Assembly (NCBI GenBank): GCA_034231615.1
Contig: CM067322.1
Coordinates: 52,272,456-52,336,455, forward strand
Length of the DNA stretch: 64,000 nt
Direction of reading: 5' to 3'
Origin: Meghimatium bilineatum
Taxonomy: Eukaryota; Mollusca; Gastropoda; Stylommatophora; Philomycidae
This document shows, piece by piece, positions 11,945 to 24,365 of this stretch. Position numbers and translations under genes: made by a program. The notes beneath the pieces are model-generated. The model had not been told where the DNA came from. It made no database searches and worked only from the letters and a program-made list of their open reading frames with translations. The stretch's first letter is position 1; the number at the start of each line of letters is the position of its first letter.

Positions 11945-12285
11945 GTATGTTGATTATCATGGACTGCCAGAAAAACTAATGTGGAAGTGTTGAAAGAGTC
12001 AAATGCGAAACGGACTTATATATAACGGATCAATAATATAAGAAAAAGACAATCTTCATATTTTTGGCCACTTCATGAGACAAGGAGGTTTATAGAACAT
12101 AGTCACAACAGGCAAGATTGAAGGCAGCAGAGACAGAGGGCGACAATGTGAGAAAATATTAGACAGTTTGACAACCTGGCACGGCAGGGAAACAACGGCG
12201 AGATTGATACATAATACTGGAGAAAGAGAGCTGTGGAGAGCCATGATCGCCTACGCCAGCCGGCATAGCACCTGATGATGATGAC
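11945..12285 (+). mobile_element. LINE-A, short 3' copy
   Basis: The copy runs from the atggactgccagaaaaac segment to agcacctgatgatgatgac, that is, the C-terminal coding part and the (TGA)n tail. It is more diverged than the 61-kb copy. A further trace of the same 3' end (tcgcctacgccagtcggcat) lies at about 48525-48585 on the plus strand. Confidence 0.85.
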
Positions 12286-15200
12286 ATTGATATCGTATTA
12301 GCAGAAATAGGCTTCAATTTCTGGAAAGTGTACTTGCGTTACAGCAAACACACACATCGTGAGGCTGCTTGTTGTTTAGTGAAGGCTCCACTGGTTTCGT
12401 GAACTGTTCTTCCACGTGATCTGGTGGTAAATGTCCATTCGAACCACTGATTCTGGATTATTTTGATCGTCTCACAACATCTGTGTCATGAAAATGTTCG
12501 GAGATGAACTCCATGAACACAGCATTCATTCACATTCATAGCCTATGTTTATCAATGAACTCTCTAGTGATTGCAAAGATAGTCTTGAAAAGATAATCCA
12601 TTCTTCACCAAGATCAATGCCTTCTGATGTATACACATCTGTTCAAGATCGATGCCTTCTGGTGTAAACATCTTTTCAACTTCTTGTTTCATCTTCTTGA
12701 TCCATTCTCAAGCTCCTGCAGATCAGCAGGATATAGTCCAGATAAAAGTTGTGCCATAATTGACAGCTTAACTGACAAATCGAACTTTAGCATAGCCTCT
12801 AGGTCAATTTGACACTGTGGGGTGAAACCAATGTTATAAATGTTATAAAGTAGGGGGAGGGGAGAAGTACTTCAATTAAAAAAAGGTCATTCGTGTTTTT
12901 CGTATATTCTTCTTCATGTGAATTGTTATGTTCCTTTTGTGAAAATCTCGGGGGGGGGGCGCTTTTTACCCGCATTTTGGCCAAATTTCTAATACTAAAA
13001 GGCATAGACCTATTCTGATTGCTAAAGGACGGGAAGTTGAATATCTCAACCCTAGAACCTACTTATCTACGGGCCTTTATGGGACAACAAACTCCACCTT
13101 AAATTCCTCTTAGTTGCTGCTTACGATATGCTTGACAGGTATCATTTTAGCTCCCCATGCTCCCCTTTCAGACCCGCCAACCAACGAGGATTTCTATTGG
13201 AAATTAAGTTTATCTATCACTACGTTCAGATTTTTGTTTACTAGAAACAGATTCTTGGAGAGATTCTTTCTTTTTAATTATAACAAATGCACGGGTCAGC
13301 TGTGTTGGAAATTTAATTTCTTTATTGGATTATCTCCGTGACAGAAGACACATGGCAATCACATAATACTGTGAATTAATTAATTCGTCTACAGAAAATA
13401 CCTTATGACCACTGATATATGTATAAATAAATCAAAGTCTTCACGCTCGACCGCATTTAGGGTTAAAAGCGTGTTTATTCGCTTGAACGAAGCGAGACCA
13501 AGTGTGTTGATTTGAACACGTAACACATTCGTTGTATTTGTAAACTGTTATAGAAACTGGAACATAGGCATAACAGGGTGAGATATAAGTCAGTGTTATA
13601 AAACCAAGACAATCTCGGTGATACCTGGACACATCTTTGCACTCAATACATACAATTACAATACATATAACATAACATAAACAAATGTATATTTCCGCAA
13701 TTTTAGTAAGCAATGTATCAAGTCAAAATATTTTGAGTTTACATTTTTTTTAAACTCAGTTGACACAGGTGAATGTCGTTATATTGTGAAATTGCGTTAT
13801 TGTTGAAAGTAAATTTTCTCTCAAAAATGAAGCGTTTTAAAACTCACAAATTGCAATCCTATTTTTTCCCCTCGTGAATACTAAATTTATTTTCTTTTGT
13901 TAGCGAAATTATAATTAGATAATTAAGATCTTTTAAATTACGAATTAAGAATTATGGCCTTAAAAACTGTAAGACTACATTACTACATTTATCAAAATAC
14001 TTTATTTATTCTTTCCAATAAATAACAGTATCCAAATGTTAAATCCAAAATATGTTCAAGTGTAAGGGTGTAAATACAAATAATACTAAAATTTAAGTAA
14101 TTACAAGGATATTTCATGACAAAAAAGTCGAGTGAAGCACTTTCTCCGCAGCTCTCCTATACCCCCGTAATCCTCTCTCGAGGCGGTATGACATAGCAGG
14201 CGCCGCAATCGAAAGCCACTCGGACGCTGAGTATAGCTCATCACTCAGCTAAGCACGTTTATGCTGTTAACATTCCGTACGACCGAAAACTTCACCCCGG
14301 TGACTTCGCCCTATTAACATGTCATATGGGGAGGAACCAGCCTAGATCCCAAGCGGTACTGTGACGAGCGAGCTGACTCGACACTGGCTGAACCTTGCCC
14401 CCGCGGGGGGGTCTAAGACATGAAAACGGGGGCCGAAGACTAGTTCCTATACAAGCCAAGAGTCAAACTTGTAAAGTTCCGCGGGGAACTTGAACCTGAT
14501 ACACACATTCTTATATACGATCCATGAGTTTATGTGCCACACTTTTGTTCACCATGTCAACAGTTAGGGAAGAATGTCGCGCATATTGCTTTCAAAAAAC
14601 GTTTTTATAAATAGTAGAATGGGGAAGTGTTACATAAAATCACTCAAGATAAATGAGAGTTGTTTATTTAAATTATATTACCACATGATCAGATCAAAAT
14701 ATTTGTGTTCTTATGATTTATTAATATATTTGCACATATTAATACATTTCACATGTATTACATCCCCTTATCTGAGAGTATCTGAGTGGTTATGACCCTT
14801 AATGAATAACGGAAATGTCCACTCTCTATAACCCTTCTATCCTAGACAGAGCCTCAAAATATATTTCACAAAATTATTTTTCCATACAGAGCCTCAGTTT
14901 TTATACTATTTTTGCATTGCAATCACGTTTTTATCTTCTTAAAACGTCAAGTTGCAAAAAGAGTCATGTTTTTATGTTGTGAGTTTAATTCAAGTACAAT
15001 TAGTTTTCCCAAAAACAAAACACATGACATTTGTTTGGACAATCATTCAATCATGACTTATTGTACCGTGTCTCCCGTCAAATACAGTCACGTGAACTCA
15101 TTCTTCTAAATGACTTTACTTGATATTGATTTGTCATTGGCTGTCGTAACAATCTATACACAAGTGACCAATGAAAATCACTGTAATGGTTAAATAATGT

Positions 15201-15340
15201 GACTTCAGATGGATTATTTTCAAATAGTCCACACAACTAATTGAGAGACACGACTATACAGTATAGTAAACAATGTGTAATGGGGAATTTTTGATACCAC
15301 ACCGGCATATTCCTATCATTTCTATTTGTACTGTGTCGTT
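12286..15340. other. Mostly unassigned sequence
   Basis: Apart from SINE-A remnants (12690-12830, 13068-13180), the GC-rich patch and a MITE-like core at 15122-15185, I see nothing recognisable. Confidence 0.45.
13960..14510 (-). other. GC-rich patch, possible solo LTR or structured non-coding sequence
   Basis: About 14140-14500 is far more GC-rich than its AT-rich surroundings. On the minus strand it begins tgtgtatcaggttcaagttc and later has an AT-rich end with aataaataaag, an order (GC-rich promoter part, then poly(A) signal) seen in LTRs. Strong local hairpins include aagttcc/ggaactt and cccccgcggggg. No matching second LTR or protein is visible, so the call is tentative. Confidence 0.25.
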
Positions 15341-15344
15341 TAGC

Positions 15345-16140
15345 AGACAGGGGTCAAATAGAGAACACAAAAATAATACAAGTCAAAGAGTTCAAGTACC
15401 TACGAAGTATCTTCACAGAAGACAGACGAGTCAATTGAGAGATAGAAACAAGATGCCAAAATGAAAATATTGTGATATACCAGATGTCACTTTTGCTTTA
15501 GCACCCAAAAAAAACAACATGGAAGTAAAGAAACACATAAGTAAGAGCATCTTTGTGTCAACATTATGCTACCAATGCCAGACTTGGCAGCTAACACCTA
15601 CACATAAGAGAAAGATCGAAACTTGCGAAATGTCTAAGTTAGGCTATTTGAGTCACCAGATTCAGCAAGGTGCGCAATTAGAACATCAGACGGATACTAA
15701 GTATAACATAGTGCATCAAGTATATAGAGAAACAACATATACAATTGTTTGGACGTCTTATGAGGATAAACGGTCCCATAAGAGCTTATAAATTGGTAGC
15801 ATATCCTATCCAGGCAATATAAATACGTTCAGTAGGTTGCCATTGCTTTCTGAACGGTCCGGATGCACAATTGCCTGTGGTGAGGATCGAACTCGGTACC
15901 TTTGCCGTCACAGACGCGCTCTGTACCACTTCGCCACAGAGCCGGACAATAAGAGTTTATAACAAGATTTAAATAATGATACAAAGCCAAGGGCAGACCT
16001 AGGAAAAGATAGATAGACAACATCAAAACCATCCTGAATAAACATGACTGCACTACAACCATAGCAACACACCTGGCTCTGAAACACAGACTACATCTTC
16101 TGTACAAACCTCTACGCTCAGCGGCAAGTGTGGACGTTAT
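15345..16140 (+). mobile_element. LINE-B-related degenerate fragment, interrupted by a tRNA-SINE
   Basis: The left half (15345-15791) encodes TLCYQCQTWQLTPTHKRKIE and an EFKYLRSIF-like stretch. The right half (15963-16140) resumes with the RPRKR-like segment and the subfamily end ctacgctcagcggcaagtg. A tRNA-headed SINE splits it at 15792-15948, with a 14-bp duplication on both sides. Confidence 0.75.
15792..15948 (-). mobile_element. tRNA-derived SINE inserted in a LINE-B fragment
   Basis: On the minus strand the head reads gtccggctctgtggcgaagtg with an A-box-like tggcgaagtgg and a B-box-like gagttcgatcctc, as in a tRNA gene. A short body (ttcagaaagcaatggcaacc) follows. The duplication ataagagcttataa (15778-15791) versus ataagagtttataa (15949-15962), one mismatch in 14, fixes the borders. 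It is a SINE and not a functional tRNA. Confidence 0.88.
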
Positions 16141-16744
16141 GATAATAGACAATTATTATAAAAACGTCCGTATTAGTAATAATTACTTAAATTTAAACCC
16201 CCTCCCTCCATTGTCCAAACCATTTTATCTGTTGTTTCTATATATATTTTCTATGCATGATGTTTTATCTATTATCTTTCTGATGTTCTCATTGCACATT
16301 TTGGTTGCGTCTGGTGATTCCAATGGCTTTCTTCGGGCATTGCATTTTGCAAGTTTTGATCTTAAATAAATCAAAAATCCTGTACACCATACAACATAAC
16401 TGCAGAATGTTCACAGTGCTCAATAATTACATACTTGGGTTATATATTGTTCACTTTCTCCACCTTGGATTCACTGGACATTTATGGATCACATTTATGG
16501 ATTTAGAAGTTATTCATCTGACATTGGACTATTCAACAATCTCATAAACATTAATCTATTGTTTCTTTTGAGCCCTGTGCTCGCTTTTATTGCGGCATTC
16601 TTTGCCAGAGAAACTTCTACCATTTATTCATTAAATACAGAAATACGTGAATATTTTGCGCCGAGTATTTGTCACAAACTGAAAAAGATCTGTAGTATGT
16701 GCTCTGGGAAATTACCTTATATGGTACAGAAGGCCTCTTTACAT

Positions 16745-16928
16745 AATTAATTAGAACGTCATTTGTTACGTGATTTATTATTACCGCACTATTCGCTGGC
16801 TACCATTTATATACTTGGAGTCGCCTGGCTATTTTTGGCATACGACGCCAAGTATACAAATAATGGCCAATGAAAATCACGACAATAATTTTTTTTTTAA
16901 ACGTAACGAATGAAGTCCTAATTAATTG
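16745..16928. mobile_element. Palindromic MITE with CATTGG-type core (184 bp)
   Basis: Arms aattaattagaacgtcattt gttacg and cgtaacgaatgaagtcctaa ttaatt pair. The inner part pairs tatacttggagtcg with cgacgccaagtata. It shares ccaatgaaaatcac with the 47.4-kb element. Diverged core matches are at 1015-1075 and 15122-15185. Confidence 0.78.
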
Positions 16929-17639
16929 CGTACAGAGGTCTTCTACCGTAGAATGTTTTATTTGGAGTCAAGTCCGTTGATAAGGGGGCAGTGTGTGTTT
17001 CTTTCGCTTAAGAAGTCAGATCATGACACTTAGTACTAGGGAAAAAAAATGCCAAAAAAGGGTAGAAACCCTCCCCCCCCCCCCCCCCCAAATACAATTG
17101 GTTGTCTAAAAATAAAAATATAAAAGAAAACCCAAGGAAGATGAAGGAATGACTCATGAGATCGAAGATATAACCATTTTAATTCGGTACATTTTCCCCT
17201 CCCCCTTATCGAAGACGTATCTATGACCCTGGTTCTGGTGAATGCCCTTATAGGTCCCCTATGTTATTCCTGGGCAGATGCAAGTCGCAGAGTGTTGATG
17301 ACGATCGATTTGGTGTAAATGCGCATTTAGACGGCAAAGTCCCGTTCACAGTCGAAAAATCTAGTCTTATTTATTGCTGCTCAATTTGTTGCTGTTGTCT
17401 TCCTGTAGTTTCCCGTAGTTCTCTACACTGTCATTATCATCAAGTACCGTCTCCGCAACGATGGTTGCATGCAACGGCACTGTAGTTACATGTTATTTTA
17501 TCAAAGCTTTTACTTCCATGAAACTTTGAAGTAGTCATATTCTCTATTCTCATGTATATTCTTTAAAATTTCTAAATTTCATGCTAAAAAAATAATCTAA
17601 TTGAGATATGGTCCTATTCTTTGGTCACAAAACGCACGT

Positions 17640-18080
17640 TTAAATCATATTTAGTCTTATCATTTTGAATTTGTGCCAGGCAGTGTCAAAGGTCTTGTAA
17701 ACATTTACTATAATCACTATCGGAATCATCATTATCAGATTCACTAATTAGCAAGCTCTGAAACATAACCATAGCTTGTTCTGCACTGTATCTAGAAGAA
17801 GTGGGCGTTGTCATTTTTTCAGAATTTCGGAAATAACAAACGCAGCGTATGGCGGTCAAAGAAATGGTTTCTTTTTCAGCCACGCGAGTCGTCTTCAGTT
17901 TTCTAAAGGAAGTGGTTTCCTGGATGTTCAGAGGTTACCATAAAAACTTGAACTGGTTAAAACGAAATATAACTGATCAATGTATGATCGATCTAAAATC
18001 GAACCCGTTAAAGTGGCGAAAGGTCCTGTAGACCCATACTATAAAGCCGTTATAGTGGCGATCGGTCCCCAATGAGTTAA
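17640..18080 (-). mobile_element. piggyBac-like 5' fragment with transposase N-terminus
   Basis: On the minus strand the element starts at TTAA (18077-18080), then ctcattggggaccgatcgcc. Downstream, an open segment from about 17814 encodes MTTPTSSRYSAEQAMVMFQS followed by an acidic stretch (SESDNDDSDSDYS). An Ala-Glu-rich helix and Asp/Ser-rich tract is typical of piggyBac transposase N-termini. The rest of the transposase is missing. The flank beyond TTAA is repeat R. Family call from motif style only. Confidence 0.5.
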
Positions 18081-18215
18081 GGTTGAAACGTTGACAAATT
18101 TCTTGAATAATGTTATTTGTATTTTTCCATATCAATACTCTAAAGTCCGTTAGTCTGTGCATCATCGTAAAACTCATTAAACTTGTGTTCTACGTCGTAA
18201 GTAGGCCTACTATTG
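18081..18215 (-). repeat. Dispersed repeat R, copy 2
   Basis: Reverse-complement match to 5995-6147, abutting the TTAA of the piggyBac-like fragment. Confidence 0.7.
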
Positions 18216-19229
18216 TTATACAGTTTTACAACAGTATCGCTTATTATCCATTGTCATAGTCATTGTCCATTATCACTAGAACACCTTTCGCTCTGATCTG
18301 GTGCACTAGTTACACATAAATCTCTCCATGGCAAAGATAGTCTGATTCTCATTGAACACAAAGATAGATAGGCGGCTTAAGCTATAGTGGATGACAAAGT
18401 GATGAAAAGAGACAGGTTTGAGTTAATTAATGTAGCCATGGATAAACTACAAAACGATGAAGAGGATGTTGAAAGAGATAATGTGTGTGTTCAGAGAATG
18501 ATAGAAATAGAAGTGACTAGGAAAGAGGGAAGGATACGAGTACTCATTGGAAAGACCAGAAAACCACAACCAACAAGTGATTGAGACACAATCGATTTTG
18601 TACTTTGAGATGGCTGACGGAATGGCAAGCAGAGAATGTAAGCTATGGGAATGCCCATTGTACAGTGATTAGATGTCTACTCAAGAATCAAGTAATCTAG
18701 GAAATGTAAAAACTGCCAAAAGAATGACAGAGTAACAGCATCTAGAGATGAAAATAAACCTCCACCAAATGACAGGCAGAACTAGAGTGACAGACTCATA
18801 CTTTCTGAACGCTATATCATCACCTGCCTGTGTTGTGTGCTATCTGGGCCTGAAAGAGGAACAAACAGCAACATTGCCATACTTGTCAAAACAGACGACT
18901 AAGAATTATTGGGTGTGATGTTGGATATCAAATTCCGCATTTCATAGTAACACAAAAAGTATTTCTGAAGTTGGATGTGCAGCCAAATCGTACAATTATC
19001 GTAGTCAAACTGTAAACTACGACTATTTTCTGAACTACGTTCTATCAACTAACAGAACTTTGCTAACGAACACAGAAGAAAAATGATTATTATCTTGAGT
19101 TTTCCTCTGAAAGTCATGCATTGAGCTAAACGTTTGAAGTCTTCTTGGTATTAAACAAAAGTCTAAAGAAAATACCCACTGCATATAGGCAAAAAAAGAG
19201 CTTCATTACTCATACAAAGAATAATCTTC

Positions 19230-19425
19230 ACGTGTGTTGCCTAGGACGAACGGGGAGAAAAGAGTAACAACACGTTTTACCTTTCATGCACGACATAAGA
19301 GGAAACTAAGGAGGTTATGGAGTGTCGTTGGCTGTCCCATCCATATATGTTCACGGTGACCTAGAAGACACTGAAGTTGGATGTGTCAGGCAAAAAAGGC
19401 ACGAAAAAAGGTAGAAAATTGACTT
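19230..19425 (+). mobile_element. SINE-A, long-form 5' part, plus list of other partial copies
   Basis: gaacggggagaaaagagtaa, gaggaaactaaggaggttat and tgaagttggatgtgtcaggc identify the 5' module; the 3' block is lost. Other partial copies I see: 118-200 (-), 12690-12830 (-), 13068-13180 (-, 5' module), 18818-18935 (+), 25345-25575 (+), 25945-26030 (+), 43395-43520 (-, 5' module), 54478-54625 (+), 54958-55062 (+) and 63835-63905 (+). Confidence 0.65.
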
Positions 19426-19864
19426 TATTATATTTGAGTTCCCACATAAGTTCTGCGCATCTTACAATGTATCGGCACACATCCTGCCAAGAGTATCACT
19501 CAAAACAAGCAGCTCCACAGCCTCCAGCTATAAACCCCAGGAATCTCTGCACACACAAAAATCACCTGTAAACAAGAATTCACGACATGGTCAAACAGTG
19601 AGTTCTTTGAACACAAGGCAAATGATTGAACCACTATGCCAGAGAGATCCCCAATTTCACAATGTTGATATGTTGATTAGAAATCAGCATCATAGCACAC
19701 GGGGGCATTCCCATAAGTGCTGCACCCTCCATCCAGCAGCCATCCAAGAGTATGCAGACTCAAAGTCCCAGTCAGATGTTGATTATGTGATCTTTAAGTC
19801 TCTCCAGATGACACACTTCCTCTTATCATCAATGATCATTCACATTTCTATCATTGTTTGTATG

Positions 19865-20290
19865 AATACTTTTCCACCTCCAACATCTTCTCGTTCGCAG
19901 TTTGACATGTCTACACAGCAAGTCCTGTTTTCTTAATAAATGCTGCTGTATTTGAAAGCTCCCTGTGCTCCCATACATCTTTCTGTGGATATCCATCTCT
20001 GTGGGCCAGTGTTCTTCCCTTAACTGGTTTAGTGTATTGCAGTCTTGCAGGATATGTTCAGCTGTCTGTGCTGCCTGTTCACAGGGGTGCAGTGGTGGTG
20101 GAACCAATCTTAAGTCTATTTAAGTGGCTGTTTAATATGTTGTGTTCTGTTGAGGCGAAAAATAATAACCTGCTCTGCTCTGTTGAGATAGTGGTAATTG
20201 TGTTTTGGGTAGTCGACTTTCCTGATGGCTTTGAGGGGGTCTCCAACATCATCTTCTTCACTCTGGAGAAAACCTATGACCTTTCAATAT
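19865..20290 (-). mobile_element. LINE-D, C-terminal fragment with 3' end
   Basis: It encodes HPCEQAAQTAEHILQDCNTL, LREEHWPTEMDIHRKMYGST and, in a shifted frame upstream, EQSRLLFFASTEHNIL. The Cys/His-like EHILQDC block is typical of the C-terminus of RNase H LINEs. The 3' end reads acatgtcaaactgcgaacga gaag. Confidence 0.82.
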
Positions 20291-20329
20291 TGTGCTATTC
20301 TTCTTCTTTCGTTCACTTGAAACATGTCT

Positions 20330-20870
20330 ATATCTGTAATTCTGTCTCCTTAATAAAACTCACTGTCTTTTGTAGTTCATACAGTGTCCCATAGAGCTTT
20401 GATTCCAGTGTTGTTTCCTCTGGCCAATATGTCTGCCTCAGCGTTTCATGCTCAGAACACTCTTGAAGTATATGTTTGGCACTCTGTGCTGCCTGTCCAC
20501 ATGGCCGTGTTGCCAATCTTGAACTTTGTATACATGTGACTGCGGAGTCGGTTGTGTCCTGTTCTGAGACGTATAATTATAACTTGTTCTGATCTGTTCA
20601 TAATGTGATAGTCATCTTGTGTTGGTGTTTGTAATATTGAGCTATAAACCACAGAATTGCTCACCAATGAGTCTGCTCTTTCAATGCCTCTGACTCCTGC
20701 ATGACCAGGGCAGTATATCCATGTAATATTTTACACAACTGAGTTGTTCACTAACATTCCATTGGAAGTCTGAGAGTAACACCACATGCGTTGATATTTC
20801 AGTCACAAATATAGTACAGAGTACCACCATAAGCACTTCTATTTCAATTTTCATGATGTGGTGGAGGAGG
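20330..20870 (-). mobile_element. LINE-D, RNase H end plus C-terminus, second copy
   Basis: Reading from the right, it shows a MKIEIEVLMVVL-like helix, YCPGHAGVRGIERADSLVSN (RNase H C-terminal block with the catalytic Asp), then NRSEQVIIIRLRTGHNRLRS, HILQECSEHETLRQTYWPEE and ESKLYGTLYELQKTVSFIKE. Frames are broken at about 20510. It lies head to tail with the copy at 19.87-20.29 kb. Confidence 0.85.
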
Positions 20871-20944
20871 AAGATGATTTCACAAGCACCGTCCTGTCAT
20901 TCTTGCAGGCAACAACATTCATCAGCACTTTTTTCACATTTCAA

Positions 20945-21795
20945 CACATCAGATGGTACACAATGATCATACACAATCGATGATACACAACAGATGATAC
21001 ACAATGATCATACACAACAGATGATACACAAAAGATGATACACAACAGATGATACACAATGACCATACACAACATATGATACACAACAGATGATACACAA
21101 TGATCATACACAACAGATGATACACAAAAGATGATACACAACAGATGATACACAATGATCATACACAACATATGATACACAACATATGATACACAACAGA
21201 TGATACACAACAGATGATACACAATGATCATACACAATAGATGATACACAATGATCATACACAACAGATGATACACAACAGATGATACACAATGATCATA
21301 CACAACAGATGATACACAACAGATGATACACAATGATCATACACAATAGATCATACACAACAGATCATACACAATAGATCATACACAACAGATGATACAC
21401 AACAGATGATACACAACAGATGATACACAATTATCATACACAATAGATGATACACAATAGATGATACACAACAGATGATACACAACAGATGATACACAAT
21501 GATCGTACACAACAGATGATACACAACAGATGATACACAACAGATGATACACAATGATCATACACAATAGATGATACACAACAGATGATACACAATAGAT
21601 GATACACAACAGATGATACACAATGATCATATACAACAGATGATACACAACATATGATACACAATGATCATACACAACATATGATACACAACAGATGATA
21701 CACAATGATCATACACAACAGATGATACACAATTATCATACACAACAAATGATACACAATAGATGATACACAATGATCATACACAACAGATCATA
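20945..21795 (+). repeat. 850-bp array of 13- and 14-bp words
   Basis: It mixes atacacaacagatg (14) and atacacaatgatc (13) in irregular order. It is open in several minus-strand frames (CIICCVSSVVYDHC pattern), which I regard as a by-product of composition. Confidence 0.95.
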
Positions 21796-22723
21796 GTGAT
21801 TACACAAATACCAACAAGAACAGTTCATGTAATCAGTTTTAACCTTTAATAAACTATTACAACAACATATTTGTGCTCTGTTTAAAAAAAAATAGTGTGC
21901 TGCATTTCTAAAGTTATGATGAGACAAAAAACACAAGGAGTAATTCTTTAAAATCTTGAATAACAATAGTAAAAAATATAGAACTAGTTATACATAAATA
22001 AATGGATTCCATTATTCAAAAATACATTCCTTAAATTGAACAACTGATATGATTACTATTTGTTGAATTTTGATTAAATGTGTGAAATTTTATTGTGAAA
22101 TTGTATAATCACTTACCAGTATATTGATGTTGTGGTGTCAAGATTTCCCACATTTTTGTAGGTCATAAGAACTAATATATCAAAATGAATATATGTCTGT
22201 GGATTAAAGAAATGTGCCTCACCAATCAGGCACAAAAATATCACCTGAAGTATCAAAAATATGTGGCTGTGTGCAGTATAATGTCAAATTTGTGTATTTA
22301 TTTTTACTTATGACAACAAAATATGCTTCTTCCAAACTTCTGCTATTGATACCAAACACGAACCTTGTCCATTTTAAGTATAAGAAAAATTATAGGTGCC
22401 CAAGATGGAACTGTTCGAGTAAGATTATACATATTACAACCAGATTCCACTCTCTGAGTAGAAGGCTTTGATTTAAGGCATTACACATCACTGAAAGTCA
22501 AGGCCTTCTGGGTATGAATGATAGCTCTAGAAAAATAGCCCCCCCATCCTCCCCTTTCATTGAACAGAGACAGTAAGAGAAAAACTCCTGAGGATTGCAA
22601 CTTACCAACATATTAAAAGTTAGAAGAAGAAGAAACATGATGATAAATTATGGCATCCTAATAATTGGAAGAACAGTACCTCATATCAAATATGGAGAGA
22701 GAACATTAATCATAAACTAATTT

Positions 22724-23019
22724 GCAGATCTCAGTTGAACTGAGCCCATTAACTGCTGCCAAGAAATAGATTCATAAATTACCAGGTAATCTCTCATAGC
22801 AGATCTCAGTTGGACTGATCCCATTCAACTGCTGCCAAGAAGATTCATAGATTACCAGGTAATCTCTCATAGCAGATCTCAGTTGTACTGGGCCCATTAA
22901 CTGCTGCCAAGAAATAGATTCATAAATTACCAGGTAATCTCTCATAGCAGATCTCAGTTGGACTGATCCCATTCAACTGCTGCCAAGAAGATTCATAGAT
23001 TACCAGGTAATCTCTCATA
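22724..23019 (+). repeat. Higher-order tandem repeat, A-B-A-B (75+73+75+73 bp)
   Basis: Every unit starts gcagatctcagttg and ends ggtaatctctcata. A units have aactgctgccaagaaataga; B units have ccattcaactgctgccaaga agattc. The 148-bp dimer is repeated twice. Confidence 0.95.
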
Positions 23020-23529
23020 TTAATATATTAAATTAATGAAGAGGTAGATACATTTTTGTGTGCTTTCTCAAAAGTTCTCTATTAATCACATCTGCATGTT
23101 TAGGACAAGAATAATTGCATAAATAAATCTTGGTCTATGATAACAACACACTCATACAAGAATCACAGATAGTTATGAATGCATATTGTCATCAGTGCAC
23201 ATCGAATAAATCCAAAGTGAGTGCACTCAGTGCATAGTCTGCACTTGGCATAATGAATGCACTCAGCACATTGACTGCGCTCAGGTTATTTACAATGTCA
23301 AAATGATCCATTTATGTACCTTTTGATGCTGTGTTCAAGCTCATCAGAACATCTGCTCAATTTTTGAGAAATCATATAAAATAGACTCACAACATAAAAT
23401 GCAACACATTTGACAAGAGGTAAACACTTTGGTTCAAGAGAAAGATACAGCAAATAAATAATATGGATTTCTTCTTATTCATTCATTTTCTTAAAAATCT
23501 GTTTACATCTGTTTTGTTTTTGTTTTGGT

Positions 23530-23662
23530 TTTCTTTGCTTACAAACTCCCATCTGATCTGTCTTATAACAGGAAAATAGTCCTACAAGATTTCCAGCAGG
23601 ATGTAGTCCAGAGAATGCAAATGTGTTGTGTACCTGTTTTAATTGAGACAATGGCCTGACAC
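23530..23662 (-). mobile_element. SINE-A, short form, copy
   Basis: It runs from acaaactcccatctgatctg through agcaggatgtagtccagaga to caatggcctgacac. Diverged about as much as the 37.9-kb copy. Confidence 0.78.
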
Positions 23663-24198
23663 AATTCAGCAACATTTGTAATTTTATCTTTTCAATAACT
23701 TTACTGTCTTTTGTAGGTCATGCAGAGCTCCATAGACCCCATTTCATCAAAGAATAAAATGGATTATCTGGTGGGATGAAGTTATGTGTGGACACTTATC
23801 TGTTCAAGTCAAGATGGCAGCAAAGTTGAATGCTTTCTGATAGTCTGTTGTACTAAAATTTGTGGAAAACAATGAACAGATTGTTTACAGTAGATAACAG
23901 ATATAAGACAGATGTGGAATTTCTAATTCTGATGGGCTGGTTGTCAGTGTAACTTTAAATGTATAGGTAGAATCTAGATCTATCATTCTGCTAGACTATA
24001 TGTGTGCTTGTTTGGAAGTATAAACATTTTAGCCATGTTAAACACTAAACGCCTGTTATCAAAACAGTCTTATCTTTAGTGCTGAAACACTTGATGTTGC
24101 CTTCAGAACTCTTACTTCTTACTTCTTAGTCTCTTACTTCTGAGCACTAGTTGCCACCCAAGAAGCGTTTACATATGATTTCTGGTTGTACCATGCAT

Positions 24199-24365
24199 CC
24201 CACCAAAGACTGATGTGTTGGGCCATTGGCGCAAATAAAACGGCTACACAACGCATTTCCATTCTCTGGACTACATCCTGCTAGAAATCTAGTAGGACAA
24301 TAGTCTTGCTACAAGGGAGATCCAGCAGGAGTTTGAGAATGAACGATGAAGAAGAGGAAGAAGAA
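24199..24365 (+). mobile_element. SINE-A, short form, complete copy with perfect 11-bp target-site duplication
   Basis: GTACCATGCAT at 24188-24198 and 24366-24376 fixes the borders at 167 bp. It begins cccaccaaagactgatgtgt, contains attggcgcaaataaaacgg, cattctctggactacatcct and tcctgctacaagg, and ends in an (A/G)-rich GAAGAAG tail. There is no tRNA-like head, no A/B box I can see and no open frame. This copy defines the family. Confidence 0.92.

Noticed and set aside
15850..15945. tRNA gene on the minus strand
   Set aside because: A- and B-box-like segments exist, but the acceptor stem does not close and the unit has SINE body sequence and a target-site duplication.
18387..18584. Charged 65-residue plus-strand frame
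   Set aside because: No motif beyond charge. It might be a worn transposon piece, but nothing ties it to a family.
20941..21705. Cys-rich proteins encoded by the 13/14-bp array
   Set aside because: Overlapping frames on the same strand show the same pattern, and it follows directly from the simple repeat words.
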